From the NCBI GenBank assembly GCA_010279815.1, contig QEOQ01000206.1:1215628-1279627 (forward strand): a DNA stretch of 64,000 nucleotides, in the 5' to 3' direction. The notes below the pieces were generated by a model, which did no database searches, had not been told where the DNA came from, and saw only the letters and a list, made by a program, of their open reading frames with translations. Shown piece by piece: positions 33,997 to 45,941 of this stretch (position 1 is its first letter; every line of letters begins with the position of its first letter). Made by a program: the position numbers and the translations under genes. Origin of the DNA: Brachionus plicatilis. Taxonomy: Eukaryota > Rotifera > Eurotatoria > Ploima > Brachionidae.

Positions 33997-33999
33997 TTA

Positions 34000-36900
34000 T
34001 CTAAAACAAATTTTAAAAAATTATTTAACCAGGGCCAAGTATTCCCATGGATTAATTTTTTTAAATAAATCAATTCTTAACAACTCTAAAAAAAGTCTCA
34101 TGATTTAAATTTGAATAAATTTATTTAACCATGGAGATTTAAATTAATTTGTGCGGAAGAGTTGTTGTATTTAGTTCATTTTCTCTTCCTCGAGAGATTG
34201 TACGGATTCTTTTTAATCCAAGATGCAATTTAACACTCAAGTTGGTTAATAAGCGGTATGGAAACAAACAAATACTAATCCGAAAATTTAGCTCGATTTT
34301 TTTTAAAAAAATTTAATTTCTTTTAAAATCATCTAAGCTAACTTGGTACTATGGCAAAATAATGTTTTGAAAAAAACAGGCAAGCTAACAAATTGTCGGA
34401 TTAATCGGAAAAACAAACTGAGTTATGCAATAGGCAAAATTGGTCTCTAATTAATTTGTTTAGGAATAGAATTTTTCCAAAATGTCATATCACTGTTATT
34501 TCAAACAGCTCTCTCAAACATTAACTCAAACATTAACTTTTTATTGATTTAATTCTTATAGTAAAAATAATTATTGAGAATTATTGATGCCTGTAAGTTT
34601 AGTTTCCTAAGAAATTGCTCAATTTGTTTAAAATTTGGCTTTTATAGAAATGTTTCTCCGAAGCTAAACACACACACAATTTTAAGATTATTTTTAATAA
34701 TGTAGGAAACATTTAAAAATGCTGAAATGGGCAATAAAAAGTAATTTTCAACAAACAAACATTGCTGGAGTTGAAACGAAAAAAGAAATAATTAATTAAT
34801 TCCAAGAAATTATACTTGAAAAATAATTTTAATTGAAACCTTTTAGTGGCATAACTTAAGTCTCTAAAAAAAAATTCTTTAATTTAAAATTTTTTTGGCT
34901 TTAAAAATTTAATCCGAAATTAAATAGTTTAGAAATTGAATTTTAACATTGTTTATCTTGTTTGTTCTCTCAAGAGTCAACTTTTTGATTAAAATTAATT
35001 AATGCGTTCGAAATTATTTTTGGGATATAGATTTATATATACAAAGACAAATGGGCTTAAATTAAATTTTAGTGCATGAAATTTAAAATTAATCTGTGTC
35101 GAAAAATTTTATACCTGACACTAATTTGAATGAAAAAAATTGTTTAATCGATCAAATTTGATTACTAATCAGCTAATTTTTAAATTAAATCTAAGAAACT
35201 GTACGAACTTTTTTTTAAAAAATCCTATTTTTCGATTTTGCACTTTAACAAAACCGAAAAAATCCTATTTAATATTCTTCAATTGATTTTTGAGTCAAAT
35301 TATCAAAATCAATTGTATCAATCAATCATTTTACCTATGTAAAAAATTCGAAAGTAAGTCAATTTTTCAAATTTTAATGTTTTCTTGTCATTTTCATTTT
35401 CTAAAGTTGAAGTAGTCGCAGACAAGGCATTTTACTAGAGAAGAATTATTGTTTAAAGATTTGTATTGCATCATGCTTAATAGATGCATTATAATTTAGA
35501 ACCACGATTCCTAACTAAACTTTTGAATTTTAGCCTGTCTGATCATACTTTTGAAATTCGATATGTCTTCATATTTTATAAATATATTTAGAAAATAGGT
35601 ACAGCAAATCAGCTTTTAAAAAATAAATTTTTTATCGATTGTTAACATCGGCTTAGCTTATGAAATCTCTCTAAATAAAACATTACTCCAAAATATACAA
35701 GATTAACTTACACTTAATTTTTATCAAAATTTTAAAACTAATTCGAATTGAGAATAATATCTTATTTTAAATATTGTATTTTTTTCAACAAAAAAATTGA
35801 TATTTCTCATCTGTACTTAAATGGGGTAAAAAATTATTTAATATACGAAAAATTTTGCAATATTAAAATTATTCTTGAATATCAAAAGTCACTTATGCTC
35901 TGAAAAACATTAATAAAATGATTGAATTTCGAAAGTTAAGAAACTGATCCAAATTAGTTAAAGTTTTAAAAATGTTGGTATCAAAAAGAAGCGTGGTAAG
36001 AAACCAAGGAAAAAGACCGATACGTAAAAAATATAAATTAGAATTAAAAAACAACATTTTGTACATTAACAGATTTATTAAATTGATAAATTGAATTGAA
36101 TAAATAAATCATTTTTTATAAAACATGAAGTTTTTTGTTTAATAGTATATTTTTTGGTGAAAAAAAGTAAGCCATTCGAAATTAAATTTATGTAAATTTT
36201 TAAAATTTTATATTTATATAAACAAAAAAAATGTTTCATTAAAAAAAATTAAAAATATAAAAAATAAAAAGTGGTTCGCTTAATAGATAATTAATGATTT
36301 ATTGATAAAATCAGCATTTGTTATTTATTATTTAAATAAAATAATTAAATTAAAAAAAAAAAAAAAACAAACAAACATACTAGATTGTTGAAATATTCAA
36401 AATTGAAAATTGGATTTTCTAAACTAATAAATCCGAAAAAAAAAAAGAAGCATAATTATAAATTTTGTGATAAAGAGGCATATTATTATGTAAAGAAGGT
36501 AACATCCAATAAAGAAGATCAACCAAATCAAAAACGTTGGTAGAAATAAACTAAAAGAATTAAAAGTCTACTATAGCGGGACTTCGTTAGTCGTTCTGCT
36601 TTGTTAATTTAGTTAAACTAAATTGACCGTATAATATTAACTATTATTATTATTATTATTATTAATGGTTAAAATTTATTAAATTTTAAAGCATTCGATG
36701 TTTTAAGAAAATTCCAAGATTAATCTGCTTATTTAAATCTGATCTGCTTGAAATAAATATATCCCTGATTAAAATAAATTGATAACTTTTTAAATTTTTA
36801 AAAGTTCAAAATATTTCCATCCTAATATTTTCTATTAACTAAGTATCGATTTTTCTTTTCTTGATATTCAAAATTTTTTATAAATATTTAAAGTTATATC

Positions 36901-37960
36901 TCAAAGTTCACACATAGTTAAATTATCATTCAAATCACTTTGTTGAAATGCATTGGTGCTACGATAACTGCATTTCATGTAAATTATGGTAAATAAACGT
37001 CATTTTACATTTTCGTAAATTTACCCAAATTTAAGTAAAATCGATATTGATAAATATTTTTGTTTTTTTCTCCTTGTATAAATAAAAATATAGAAAACAT
37101 TACCATATGTTTATTCATTAAAAAAGAAATTTCAACCAAAAACTAAATTAATCAAAATCGATTTTTAAAAAATTTCTTTCGTCTAAAGTCTTCAATTTTT
37201 TATATTGGGCAAGTCAGCCGTTTTTTGGATCCAGCTTTTTTTGCTTTTCGATTTTATTAGAACCTCTGTATTTCCTGTTGTTGAAGGAGTTGAACTTTAG
37301 ACCAAAATCAGGAATTTGTTAATTTTAGGCAACGCTAAGCTTAAAAAAAAATTTAATTGATGATAAATGGATAAATATGATCGCACTAAAAACTCAAAAA
37401 TTTGGTTGTGCCTTAAAAAAAAAAGCTTTTTCGACCTACTAAAAAATCAAAATTGAATTAAATTAAATTAAATTTGCTTCCAGTTTCATAGATTTTCATC
37501 TTTGCTTTCTTAAGCCTTGAAAAATTCAATTTTTTCGAGGCACCTAAACCAAATTCTTGGGCTTTTAGTGCGACGTAAAAAACAAATATTTACGGCAGAA
37601 AAACTTAAATTACAAATGATATTAATTAAACTTAATCATGAAAATTTGAAAAATACTCTTTATAAATTTAATATTCGAAAAATTCTACAAACAATAAAAT
37701 TTAAATTTTTTACCTAAAATATTCAATTGTTTCTTTAAAATAATGTATAATTGTGATTATTTGATTTATTTTTGAGAATAAATAGCCAATTTATATGTGT
37801 TCGATCCATTAGTGTGATCGAATCAAAAAATAATGATCCGGTGTCATTAAAGTTTTGATACCGGTCTAGTCAAATGGTGGATATGGGATCGTTCGGGACC
37901 AGAATGAGTCGGACCAACAGACAACACAACAATCAAAAGCTTTTTTTGCTCACAAGATTC
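34000..37960. other. AT-rich intergenic stretch with small coding-like scraps
   Basis: Two short frames look coding but isolated. 35970-36029 (+) reads NVGIKKKRGKKPRKKTDT and stop, like a basic transposase tail. 36412-36541 (+) reads KHNYKFCDKEAYYYVKKV and ends QPNQKRW and stop. An (ATT)n run at 36640-36664 may mark another LINE end. 37800-37930 is locally GC-richer without recognisable coding. Confidence 0.35.
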
Positions 37961-37969
37961 AAATCCATG

Positions 37970-38440
37970 CATTCATGGACAAAATTATTTTTTATGCAAC
38001 TTAAATTTCATCTTCAATTATTCAAATTTTCAATATAACAATTTTTCAACTTTTTCAACTTTTTTTACTATTCAATTTTTTAATTTTTAAAATATTGAAA
38101 AGGAATTTATTACTTAATCTGCTTTTTAGTATTTTATTACAATTAATTCAAAAATTTAAAAAAGATTTAATAAAGAGGTCCAGGGCCTCACTCTGGGTTG
38201 GAGAGTTGGTCAGCAAAATGATGATTGAAATTTCTTAAATATTGTTTAAATTTTTTAAATAATTGTTTTTAGATTTAAAAGTAAATTTTTAAAAAATAAA
38301 AATTTTATTATTGAATTCAAAAAAGCATATAATTGAAAAGTTGAATAATTAAATATTTGAAAAATTGAATAGAATACAAAGTTAGCATAGAAAATAATCT
38401 AAAAATAAAAACTGTAAAATTAAAAAAAAAAGGTACCAAA
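37970..38440. repeat. Foldback-like repeat with TTCAA arms and GC-richer core, copy 2
   Basis: Same layout as 17060-17860: TTCATGGACAA then TTCAACTTTTTCAAC-like units (37975-38095), a core at 38170-38225 with GGTCCAGGGCCTCACTCTGG and GAGAGTTGGTCAGCAAAATG, the shared ATTTCTTAAATA motif, then complementary GAAAAGTTGAATAATTAAAT units (38330-38380). Core identity to copy 1 is moderate by eye. Confidence 0.5.
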
Positions 38441-38903
38441 CAACTGAAGAATAGCGCCAATCCTATTTACAAAAAAGTAAGTAAATCATTCTATAAGATA
38501 AACCATTTGAATCTCTTGACAAAATTACTGTTTGAATTTAACTTTTTTTTATTTCTAAATTGTCCGATGATTTATATTTTTATTACAAAATTTTAACAAA
38601 TTTCCGAAAAATTGTGGTATTTTACGTAAAATTAAGTTAGAGATGGTAAGAAATGTTGAATTTTTTTAATATTTTTCATAATAAAATTAATTAAATATTT
38701 TGGAAAAGAAGCCAATTTACCAAGATTACCAAAATCCCCATTTTTTTGCCGGAAGCATGTTAGAACGATTTTAATAAAAGCAACGTATTTTAATGTAATC
38801 TTGCGTAAATTTTGGTAACATCCTTACCGACTAATATTCACGTAAGATTACTTAAGCTTACTAAAAATAATGTAAAATTACGTAAAATTATCTAATTTAG
38901 CCC

Positions 38904-39707
38904 ATTCTGCACCTTTTAGTGGACAAAGGTTGGATATCATCGTTTACAATGACGATGTCCTCCTCATACGTACAGCAAAACAATACCTTCAGGAATTTTT
39001 TTTGATCAATCATCATCTCAGCGGTATGGTGAAAAAAAATAAGATACAATCCCGAAAAGACAATGGTAATCATCTTAAACAAAAACACCAAGAGATCAGC
39101 TGATGAAATGAACAAGAATCTTTGGCAACAAGAGTTAAAACTCAACAATATAGGGATCAAAAAGGTAACAAATTTCAAGTATTTAGGAGTCGAAATCACG
39201 GAAGATGACAAACACAAAAAAAAAAACTGCGTATGCCGCACTAATGAAATTAAAGACACTAGAAATCCTTAACGATAACCTGCACCCAATAGTGAAAGGC
39301 CAGTTTTTTAAAAGACAATTCTGCTATATGAAATGAAAATCTCTACTTAACACCAAAACGCTGTCAAAATTGAACCAACTAAAGAACATATCCAAATTTT
39401 AAAAAACGTTTTCCTGGTGAACCTGCTAAGAAATGAGGAAACATGATCAATTGTAGAACCCACAAAATTACTGGCGCTCAAATACCTGATGAACGAATTA
39501 TCTGAACAACACCAAGAATATGCAACAGATGAACCTGAATCGAAACTAGAAAAACTCTGCATGGTAGACAAGTACAACTTAAAAGCAGAGATAAAATCAA
39601 ATTGTAAAAATAACCCAACGATAGCTGAGCTAAAAAATATTTTCAAGAGCTTATAAGATATGATGCCTAGCCTCACCATTAGCCAAAATAAATAAATAAA
39701 TAAATTT
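38904..39707 (+). pseudogene. RTE-like LINE 3' half
   Basis: Begins in the RT palm with IIVYNDDVLLIRTAKQYLQE (38931-38990); YNDD stands where YADD is usual. It continues, with shifts, through NKTK-like, VTNFKYLGVEITEDDKH (39163-39212), YAALMKLKTLEILNDNLHPI and a connection region, and finishes in an (AAAT)n tail at 39687-39707. Frameshifts and stops make it inactive. The 5' part is missing. Confidence 0.75.
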
Positions 39708-40179
39708 AGCTTCTAATACTAAAGCGTCAAAACTTTTGATATTCCTAAATAATTTTGAATTGATGCTTCTTAGATTTCTTTTCAAACCGAAATATTTTAC
39801 GATGATTCAGCAATGAGTGTTGAAGTTCATCGCCATATATGATTATAAAAGATTTTAAACATTTTACCAAAAAAATAAAATAAAGGTTTCTTTACTGATT
39901 TCTGATTTCTTTACAAAAAATGTTTTTTGTTTGTCTTTGAGTTTTTTTTTTTTATAGTTTATTTCTTTTTAAAGAAAGGCTACAAGCAGAGCTCCTTCAG
40001 TCAGTTATATGATTTTAAAGTCTTTTTATAAGCAAAATTTAGACTAAATAAACATATAATGAACAAAAAAAAAAAAGTAACTTAGTTTTTCTAAATTGAT
40101 ACCAAAGTCAAAATTAAAGAAAAAAAAATCTAAAATTAAAAATCAATTTTAAGTATTGAAAAAATTGTAAATAACTAAG

Positions 40180-40880
40180 AAGCAACCACATAAGGGAGTC
40201 GATATCCTCACAAATCTAGATGTAAAATCTCGGTTATATTCATCTACCAATCTGGCAATCAGTGGTAGTGAATAATTCAGACTTTTATTAATATATTTTT
40301 CATTTAAATCAGAGAGACAATCAGTTATGGATTCAAACCTTTTATTCTTTGATTTATTTTTGCAAAATCTGAGAGATCGGTGCTATTGGTACGGAAAGGT
40401 AACTTAAGGATAGATCTGATTGCATTGTTTTTTAATAATTTGTAGTTTATGGGGGTAAGTATCAGAGAGGAGATTTATTGTTAGGAAGGAGTAATCTATA
40501 ATTGATCCGATCAGGCACTTGAAGATATTACTTAGGGTAGAATGGCTTAATTTCCAACTTTTATCGGACAAAATTCTAATAATGTTCAGTCTATCTGAGC
40601 ATTTCTTTTTGATGTTTTCAACATGGGGCTTAAAAGTAAGACATTCATTCAATATGAAACCAAGGAATTTAATTTCTTTGGCATAAGGAATTTCCTCATT
40701 TTAACTTAATATTTCATTTTAACCAAAGAGTTTTAACTTTATATTTGGATTAGATCGGGAGTTTCTGGAAAAACAAATAAAGTTGCATCTATTTGCAGAC
40801 ATCTTCATTTTCCATTTACAAAGCCAGGCTTCAATTGATTTTAGATATAAGTTTATTTGATTTAGGAGATGCCTAGTTAA
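40180..40880 (-). pseudogene. Jockey/CR1-like LINE fragment, RT C-terminal half
   Basis: On the minus strand, from about 40870: NLYLKSIEAWLCKWKMKMSA, NRCNFICFSR, NIKLKLFG, then EIPYAKEIKFLGFILNECLT (about 40690-40625), FKPHVENIKKKCSDRLNIIR and HKLQIIKKQCNQ. These are the post-palm and thumb segments of a jockey-type reverse transcriptase. The palm and endonuclease are absent and at least two frame breaks occur. Confidence 0.75.
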
Positions 40881-41269
40881 TATGAGTATTAAGATTAAAT
40901 TTTAAAGGCTGTTAATTACCTGTACTTCGATAATAATTACTTTCTGTTGTGATTAATTACTTTTTGTTCAAAAAATAAAAATTCTATTTTGGACAAAAAA
41001 AATTTACTTAACAAGTTGAAATTAATTGGTTTTTGTTTATTTTAATTTAGTTTTGTTGAAAATAATTTATTATATTATACAATATTTAGTTTCGAGTTTA
41101 AAAATAAAACTTAAATAAAATTGAAAAAAATGTTTAATTTATCGTGGAAAGTTGTTGATTTGCAAACCGAGTGGAAGAAATTAAACGTGTAATAGTATTT
41201 GTTCAACACTGGAGATTTGAATTTTGAATTTATTTTAAATTACCAAAAAAACAACTAAAAAATGTTTAC

Positions 41270-41570
41270 AATTAGGATTTTAAACCAGAAATTTTAATAG
41301 CAGATGAACCAAGGCTATTACAACTGGGTTATTACAGAATGCAAATAATTTAAATAATGGCAATGCTTTAATAAAGAAAATAGGTAATTCTGAAAATTTT
41401 GTTTTACTAGATAGATCCAATTCAAGTTTAATGAATCTCGATTATATTAACTCGCGATAAATAAATTAGAATTGGATAAAAAAGTTAATTTTGATAAATT
41501 GTCATTGAAGATTATTCAGAAAACTTTTGCTCTAAAATCAAAAGCTGGAAGACCAGCAAAAGCTAAATAA
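41270..41570 (+). pseudogene. Degenerate ORF with basic GRPAKAK tail, possible transposase end
   Basis: Two adjoining open stretches in different frames, the second ending KIIQKTFALKSKAGRPAKAK and stop at 41568-41570. The GRP-centred basic tail resembles AT-hook C-termini of DDE transposases, including the Merlin accessory ORF at 7665. No catalytic residues identified. Confidence 0.3.
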
Positions 41571-41614
41571 TGCTGACGAATACTCAGGCAATAATCAAAT
41601 GATTTTTTTTTGTT

Positions 41615-41921
41615 TTAATAATAATAATAATAATAATAATATATATAAGCTACAGCAAGACTAGCTTGCGGAGGTGACCTACTAGGAGGTCACCTATGGT
41701 AGCTCCTTGCACATAACATATAGAAAAGTACTGAAAAAAGAAATCCTGTTTAAATTTTTAGGTCAAAATAAGAGTTAAGATTCTTGATAGAAAAAGCTGT
41801 AAGAGAAAAATTTTATAAATAAATGTTCACCTTCAGGATTGTTGACTAGACCAGAATGCATCGTATCCGTTCTTGAACTTGTTGACGGAGTCGGCATCTG
41901 TCACTGTAACTGGCAGGGCGT
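41615..41921 (-). pseudogene. LINE 3' end with structured terminus and ATT tail
   Basis: On the minus strand the last codons read NALPVTVTDADSVNKFKNGY then DAFWSSQQS and stop (41921-41833), the C-terminus of a jockey/CR1 reverse transcriptase. About 110 bases later comes a foldable segment (41648-41704), then an (ATT)n tail (plus-strand AAT repeat, about 41616-41641). 5'-truncated. Confidence 0.75.
41648..41704 (-). other. LINE 3' three-way-junction element, copy 1
   Basis: The outer stem AGCTAC/GTAGCT encloses hairpin A (GCAAG/CTTGC) and hairpin B (AGGTGACCT/AGGTCACCT, 9 perfect pairs, loop ACTAGG). Compared with 54342-54397, hairpin B differs at three stem positions and each is compensated on the other side. 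Confidence 0.7.
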
Positions 41922-42402
41922 TTTTTATTATTTTTTTTTATATTTTGATTATTGAAATATTTTACAATTTAACAAATTATTCATTTTATTTTTTTCAAAG
42001 GAAAAAAATAATTTTAAAGTTAAAAAGAATATTTTGTAAATTAACTAATTAAATTAAACAAAAAGTAATTATTTTCAACAAAAAAATAAACGTAAACTTA
42101 TTAATTTCAACATGGATGTAATATTTTCTCAATTTTAAATCTAAAAAATCTCAAATTTTAACCAGAGATTAGTTTACGCAGTCGGTATTAAAAAAAAAGA
42201 TAATTTAAAATAAAAATGGCAGACAATTGGTAAATTTTTAAAATTTACAATCACGATAATCCGATTATATTAATTAGAATATTCGATTTAATACATACTG
42301 TGAATTTAAATCGAATTTCAAAGATCGGTAAATAATGAAATATTTAATTCAAATTTGAATCAAGTATTTAAAAAGGAATTTTTCCCTCTTTTAAAAAACA
42401 AA

Positions 42403-44715
42403 ATGGATATAAAATCTTTATTCAATTTTTTTGTTTATCAAATATGGTTTTTACTAGCCAAAGCAAAAAGAGAAAGTGGTTGCTACTTGAACAACAGAGT
42501 GTCATTCACTCTAATCTGCACCAGTTTGGAAAGCGATATTAATCAATTTATAGATTTGAATTATTTTAAGAATTTAAGCCTATACAACCAAGTTCTTTTT
42601 GATAATTTGTTTAAAAATCAAATTTTAAATGAAAACAATTTAAACATTGCAATAAATTATTTTGAAAAAATGAATATTGTAACAGCTACTGTTTCATTTA
42701 CTTTTTTGAAAGGAATAGATATTAATTATTTTCGTAACAAAACAAATAAAAAAATTTTTTTAACCATGGTAATTTACGATTCATTAATTGACGTTTACTC
42801 AAATGGTTCAATAAATTCCAAATGCAACAAAATAGACCAACTCTCAGACTTTTTCATTATCTATAGATTTATTTTCTCAGTAAGAAACTCGTACAAACGA
42901 AAATTTTGTCCACTAATATTCCAAAATACCTTGATATCAAATTTTTTTATTTTCTCTTTGGTAGATACGTTTTACAAGAAGAATGTAATCAATTTTGAAG
43001 ACTCACCCGATTTTAGAGTAGAAATAACTGCTGTTTTATTAAAAAACACTGAGAATATTATCCTTGATGGAAAGTTATTGAACCAAAAGCTTTTTAAGGA
43101 TGTTCAACAAGTTGTACTTGGTGGAAAATTTGCCAAAATATACAATGAGACTTTTTGTAATTTTACCAAATTACAACTCATTCGTCTTGACATTTATTTT
43201 GCACGAAATCTTTTACACAAAGATCTCGGATGGATTAGATCTATCAACAAGGATATAAGTGTTAAATTAGAAGACAGAAATCAAGTTTTGAAATATATGA
43301 ATAAATCTGTAGTGATTGACATTTTTCATCCAGAATCACCTTTTATAGATAATCTCCAAACAGCAGATGAAATTTTTCCCGACGAAGATTTTTGTCTCTT
43401 TGCTAGCTTTCCTTTTGACCAATTGATCCAACTAAGCGTATCTGATGGAATAGAAAGAAATAATTTTAACTTCACCTGCACCTATCACTTTATTCGAAAA
43501 TTAAATCGGCTTATGTATACCGATTTTTTGGTAGCATATTTTAGACAATCAATATTACATGATTTTGAGAATATATCACATTGTGATTTCGTTCAGATGA
43601 ATTATAAATGTGATTCAAAAAAATTTCATCCAGATTTTGATTTTCAAAACTTTAGACAGATTGTGGTGATTTTTGATTTTGTGACCTTGGTCATAGTCAA
43701 TCCAGTCATTTGCACAATTGGACTATTATTAAGTTTTTTGATTTTTTTTAATTCGGAAAAAAAATGTCTCAAAACGTCTTCTTACTATATATTTTTGAAA
43801 TCATATACAATATTGTGCTGTGCTTATTTTATCTTAACATTGACCAGTCTCATCAATGAATGTCCATTTTACAATGGGCTTTTTTGCTCAAAATTAAGGA
43901 CATGGAAATACGCTCAACTCTATAAAATCATAGTTTTGAATTTTTTAAGTGAAACTATAAAATTCATGCTAAATTCAATTATAATTGGATATACTTATTC
44001 AAGATTTTTGGATGTTAAGCATTCATCTCAATTAAGATTAGTTAAAAGATTGAATTTTAAAATTTGCTTAATCATTAGCTTAATAGTCGGATTAGTTTTA
44101 AATTCTCTGAATTTTTTTTTCGTCATACCGAACTATATAGAACCATTGGTGAAGTATCCATTTAATTTGATAGAAGACGATCTGATAATTAAATCAAATA
44201 TTGGAATAATTTTAAAGTATTTGAATTTATTTTATGAGTTGACCACAAATTTTATTTTATTTATAATTAACATCATGTTCGACTGGATTCTATTTTTAAA
44301 TTTTAGAAAGAAAGTGAAAAAAAATATTCAACTTAAACAAGTATTGAATGTGAATGCAAAAATTTCAAAATTACTTAACAGTGATTTGAGACATTTTAAG
44401 ATAACTTGCTTGATATCCATTTTAAATTCATTTTTTAAATTATTTCAGACTTTTCCCGTAATATATTCATTTTTGCATTTTTTCAGCATTACAAATTCGC
44501 AGCCTATTGATTCTTTGTTTGATTCTTTTCTTGTAAAAATTTGCTTCATGTTTAATTTTGATATTTTGGTAAAGCATCTCTGTCATGTTTCCTTTAGCTT
44601 ATCACTTTTTCTAAATTTTTTTTTATATTTTTTCCTAGATCATAATTTTCAAATATGTTTGGTGCAAATTTGCCGAAAAAAATGGCAAAACATCAAACAA
44701 ATCGTTAAGCCTTGA
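42403..44715 (+). CDS. Orphan seven-transmembrane receptor with large ectodomain, intronless
   Basis: A single exon of 770 residues. I start at ATG 42403 because the frame opens upstream only through non-ATG codons and MDIKSLFNFFVYQIWFLLAK is a plausible signal sequence. Residues 25-415 are predicted extracellular, with about ten Cys and several N-x-S/T sites; 210-300 (ENIILDGKLLNQKLF, VVLGGKFAKIY, LQLIRLDIYFARNLL) hint at leucine-rich-repeat-like structure. Seven hydrophobic helices lie at about 419-449, 459-483, 506-533, 552-575, 606-633, 665-694 and 723-745. Helix 2/3 loop Cys (CPFYNGLFC) and the basic tail QICRKKW after helix 7 fit a rhodopsin-like GPCR, but the DRY motif is not evident and NPxxY is replaced by an NFFLYFF-like stretch. 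I do not recognise the ligand or subfamily. A possible AATAAA lies near 44870. Confidence 0.8.
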   Translation: MDIKSLFNFFVYQIWFLLAKAKRESGCYLNNRVSFTLICTSLESDINQFIDLNYFKNLSLYNQVLFDNLFKNQILNENNLNIAINYFEKMNIVTATVSFTFLKGIDINYFRNKTNKKIFLTMVIYDSLIDVYSNGSINSKCNKIDQLSDFFIIYRFIFSVRNSYKRKFCPLIFQNTLISNFFIFSLVDTFYKKNVINFEDSPDFRVEITAVLLKNTENIILDGKLLNQKLFKDVQQVVLGGKFAKIYNETFCNFTKLQLIRLDIYFARNLLHKDLGWIRSINKDISVKLEDRNQVLKYMNKSVVIDIFHPESPFIDNLQTADEIFPDEDFCLFASFPFDQLIQLSVSDGIERNNFNFTCTYHFIRKLNRLMYTDFLVAYFRQSILHDFENISHCDFVQMNYKCDSKKFHPDFDFQNFRQIVVIFDFVTLVIVNPVICTIGLLLSFLIFFNSEKKCLKTSSYYIFLKSYTILCCAYFILTLTSLINECPFYNGLFCSKLRTWKYAQLYKIIVLNFLSETIKFMLNSIIIGYTYSRFLDVKHSSQLRLVKRLNFKICLIISLIVGLVLNSLNFFFVIPNYIEPLVKYPFNLIEDDLIIKSNIGIILKYLNLFYELTTNFILFIINIMFDWILFLNFRKKVKKNIQLKQVLNVNAKISKLLNSDLRHFKITCLISILNSFFKLFQTFPVIYSFLHFFSITNSQPIDSLFDSFLVKICFMFNFDILVKHLCHVSFSLSLFLNFFLYFFLDHNFQICLVQICRKKWQNIKQIVKP

Positions 44716-45533
44716 ATTTATGCTATTAATCACATAAAATCTAACTTTTTTCTTAGATTGTGAAAAATAGATTTAAAAAAACTAGAAACAACTAAAACTG
44801 GAAAAAAATGCTTTTTTTCGATATTTTAGATTTTATTCTTTTTTCGTAGATTCTCGTGAATGAAAGTTAAATAAATGAACAAAAGCACCATTTTTTTAGT
44901 AATTTAATATGTCGTTTCAAAATTCAAGCATTCAAAAAAGCAATTATAAAAGAAATTCAATTTTAACTTTAAATAAAAGCATAAATTAACTTGCTTTCCA
45001 AATATTTCATATTTTCATATTTCAAATTTTTATTTCAATTTTTCATATTTTTTGCGTGGAATAAATTTTTTTTAATAAAAAATAAAGTTTTGTAAAAATA
45101 ATAAAATGATAGAGTAATAAAAAAATAATATAACAGATACTTTGTGTCGAATTTTTTGTGGAAAAAATTTTCATTAAAATTTTTTTTATATCTATTATTT
45201 TTTGAATGAAATGACACATCATCTAAAAATTATTCAAAATTTTTCTTTTCAAATTGATGAAATTACTTCAAAAGATGCATCTTCAACACATTAAAATTTA
45301 AATTTTAAATTTATATTTTATAAGACAAAATAATTTGCTACAAATTTTAATTAAATGCTCAAACACAAATTATAAATAGCTTAAACTTGGAAAATTTAGC
45401 TTTCATACAACAAAAAAACATTATAAATTGCAAAACCTTTAAATACATAATAAAACCATATCATAAATTTTAGCCGGTGTCCAATTAAGCTAATCCTTAT
45501 TTCACTTGTATAACTAAAAGACCAGCAGTCCCG
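44716..45533. other. AT-rich spacer
   Basis: Holds the 3' UTR of the 7TM gene and the upstream region of SPT4 copy B; no other feature recognised. Confidence 0.4.
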
Positions 45534-45941
45534 ATGTCCGCCTCAATACCCAGCACTCTTAGAGATTTAAGAGCATGCAAAATTTGTAGTTTGATTAAGG
45601 TAAAACATTAAAAATAAAAAATAATTTATTTTAAATTAAAAAATTTGTTAAATAAGACTTTAGATCAATTCGATAATGAAGGTTGTGATAATTGTGATGA
45701 ATTTTTGCATTTAAAAGGAAATAGAGACAGAGTTTTTGACTGTACTAGCTCAAATTTTGACGGCATGATTGCAATGATGGATCCTAGTGATAGTTGGGTG
45801 GCCAAGTGGCAACGTGTTGATCATTTTGTTAGGGGAATGTACGCAATTAGCGTGTCCGGAGAACTTCCGGATGCAATAAAAAGAATGCTTAGAGAAAAAG
45901 ATATGCCATATAGAACCAGAGACATGAGTCAAAGAACATAG
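45534..45941 (+). CDS. SPT4: SPT4 transcription elongation factor, copy B
   Basis: Two exons, 45534-45599 (MSASIPSTLRDLRACKICSL) and 45657-45941, with a 57-bp intron, giving 116 residues. The intron is at the same codon and phase as in copy A (after codon 22, phase 0). Zinc-binding CKIC and CDNC and the core DCTSSNFDGMIAMMDPSDSW are intact; the C-terminus (YRTRDMSQRT) differs most from copy A. Both copies have complete frames and conserved splice sites, so both look functional. Role as for copy A: zinc-finger subunit of DSIF with SPT5. AATAAA at about 45985. Confidence 0.95.

Noticed and set aside
42355..42402. Extension of the 7TM receptor frame upstream of ATG 42403
   Set aside because: It opens only with a TTG codon and adds residues before a good signal sequence; ATG at 42403 is the simpler start.
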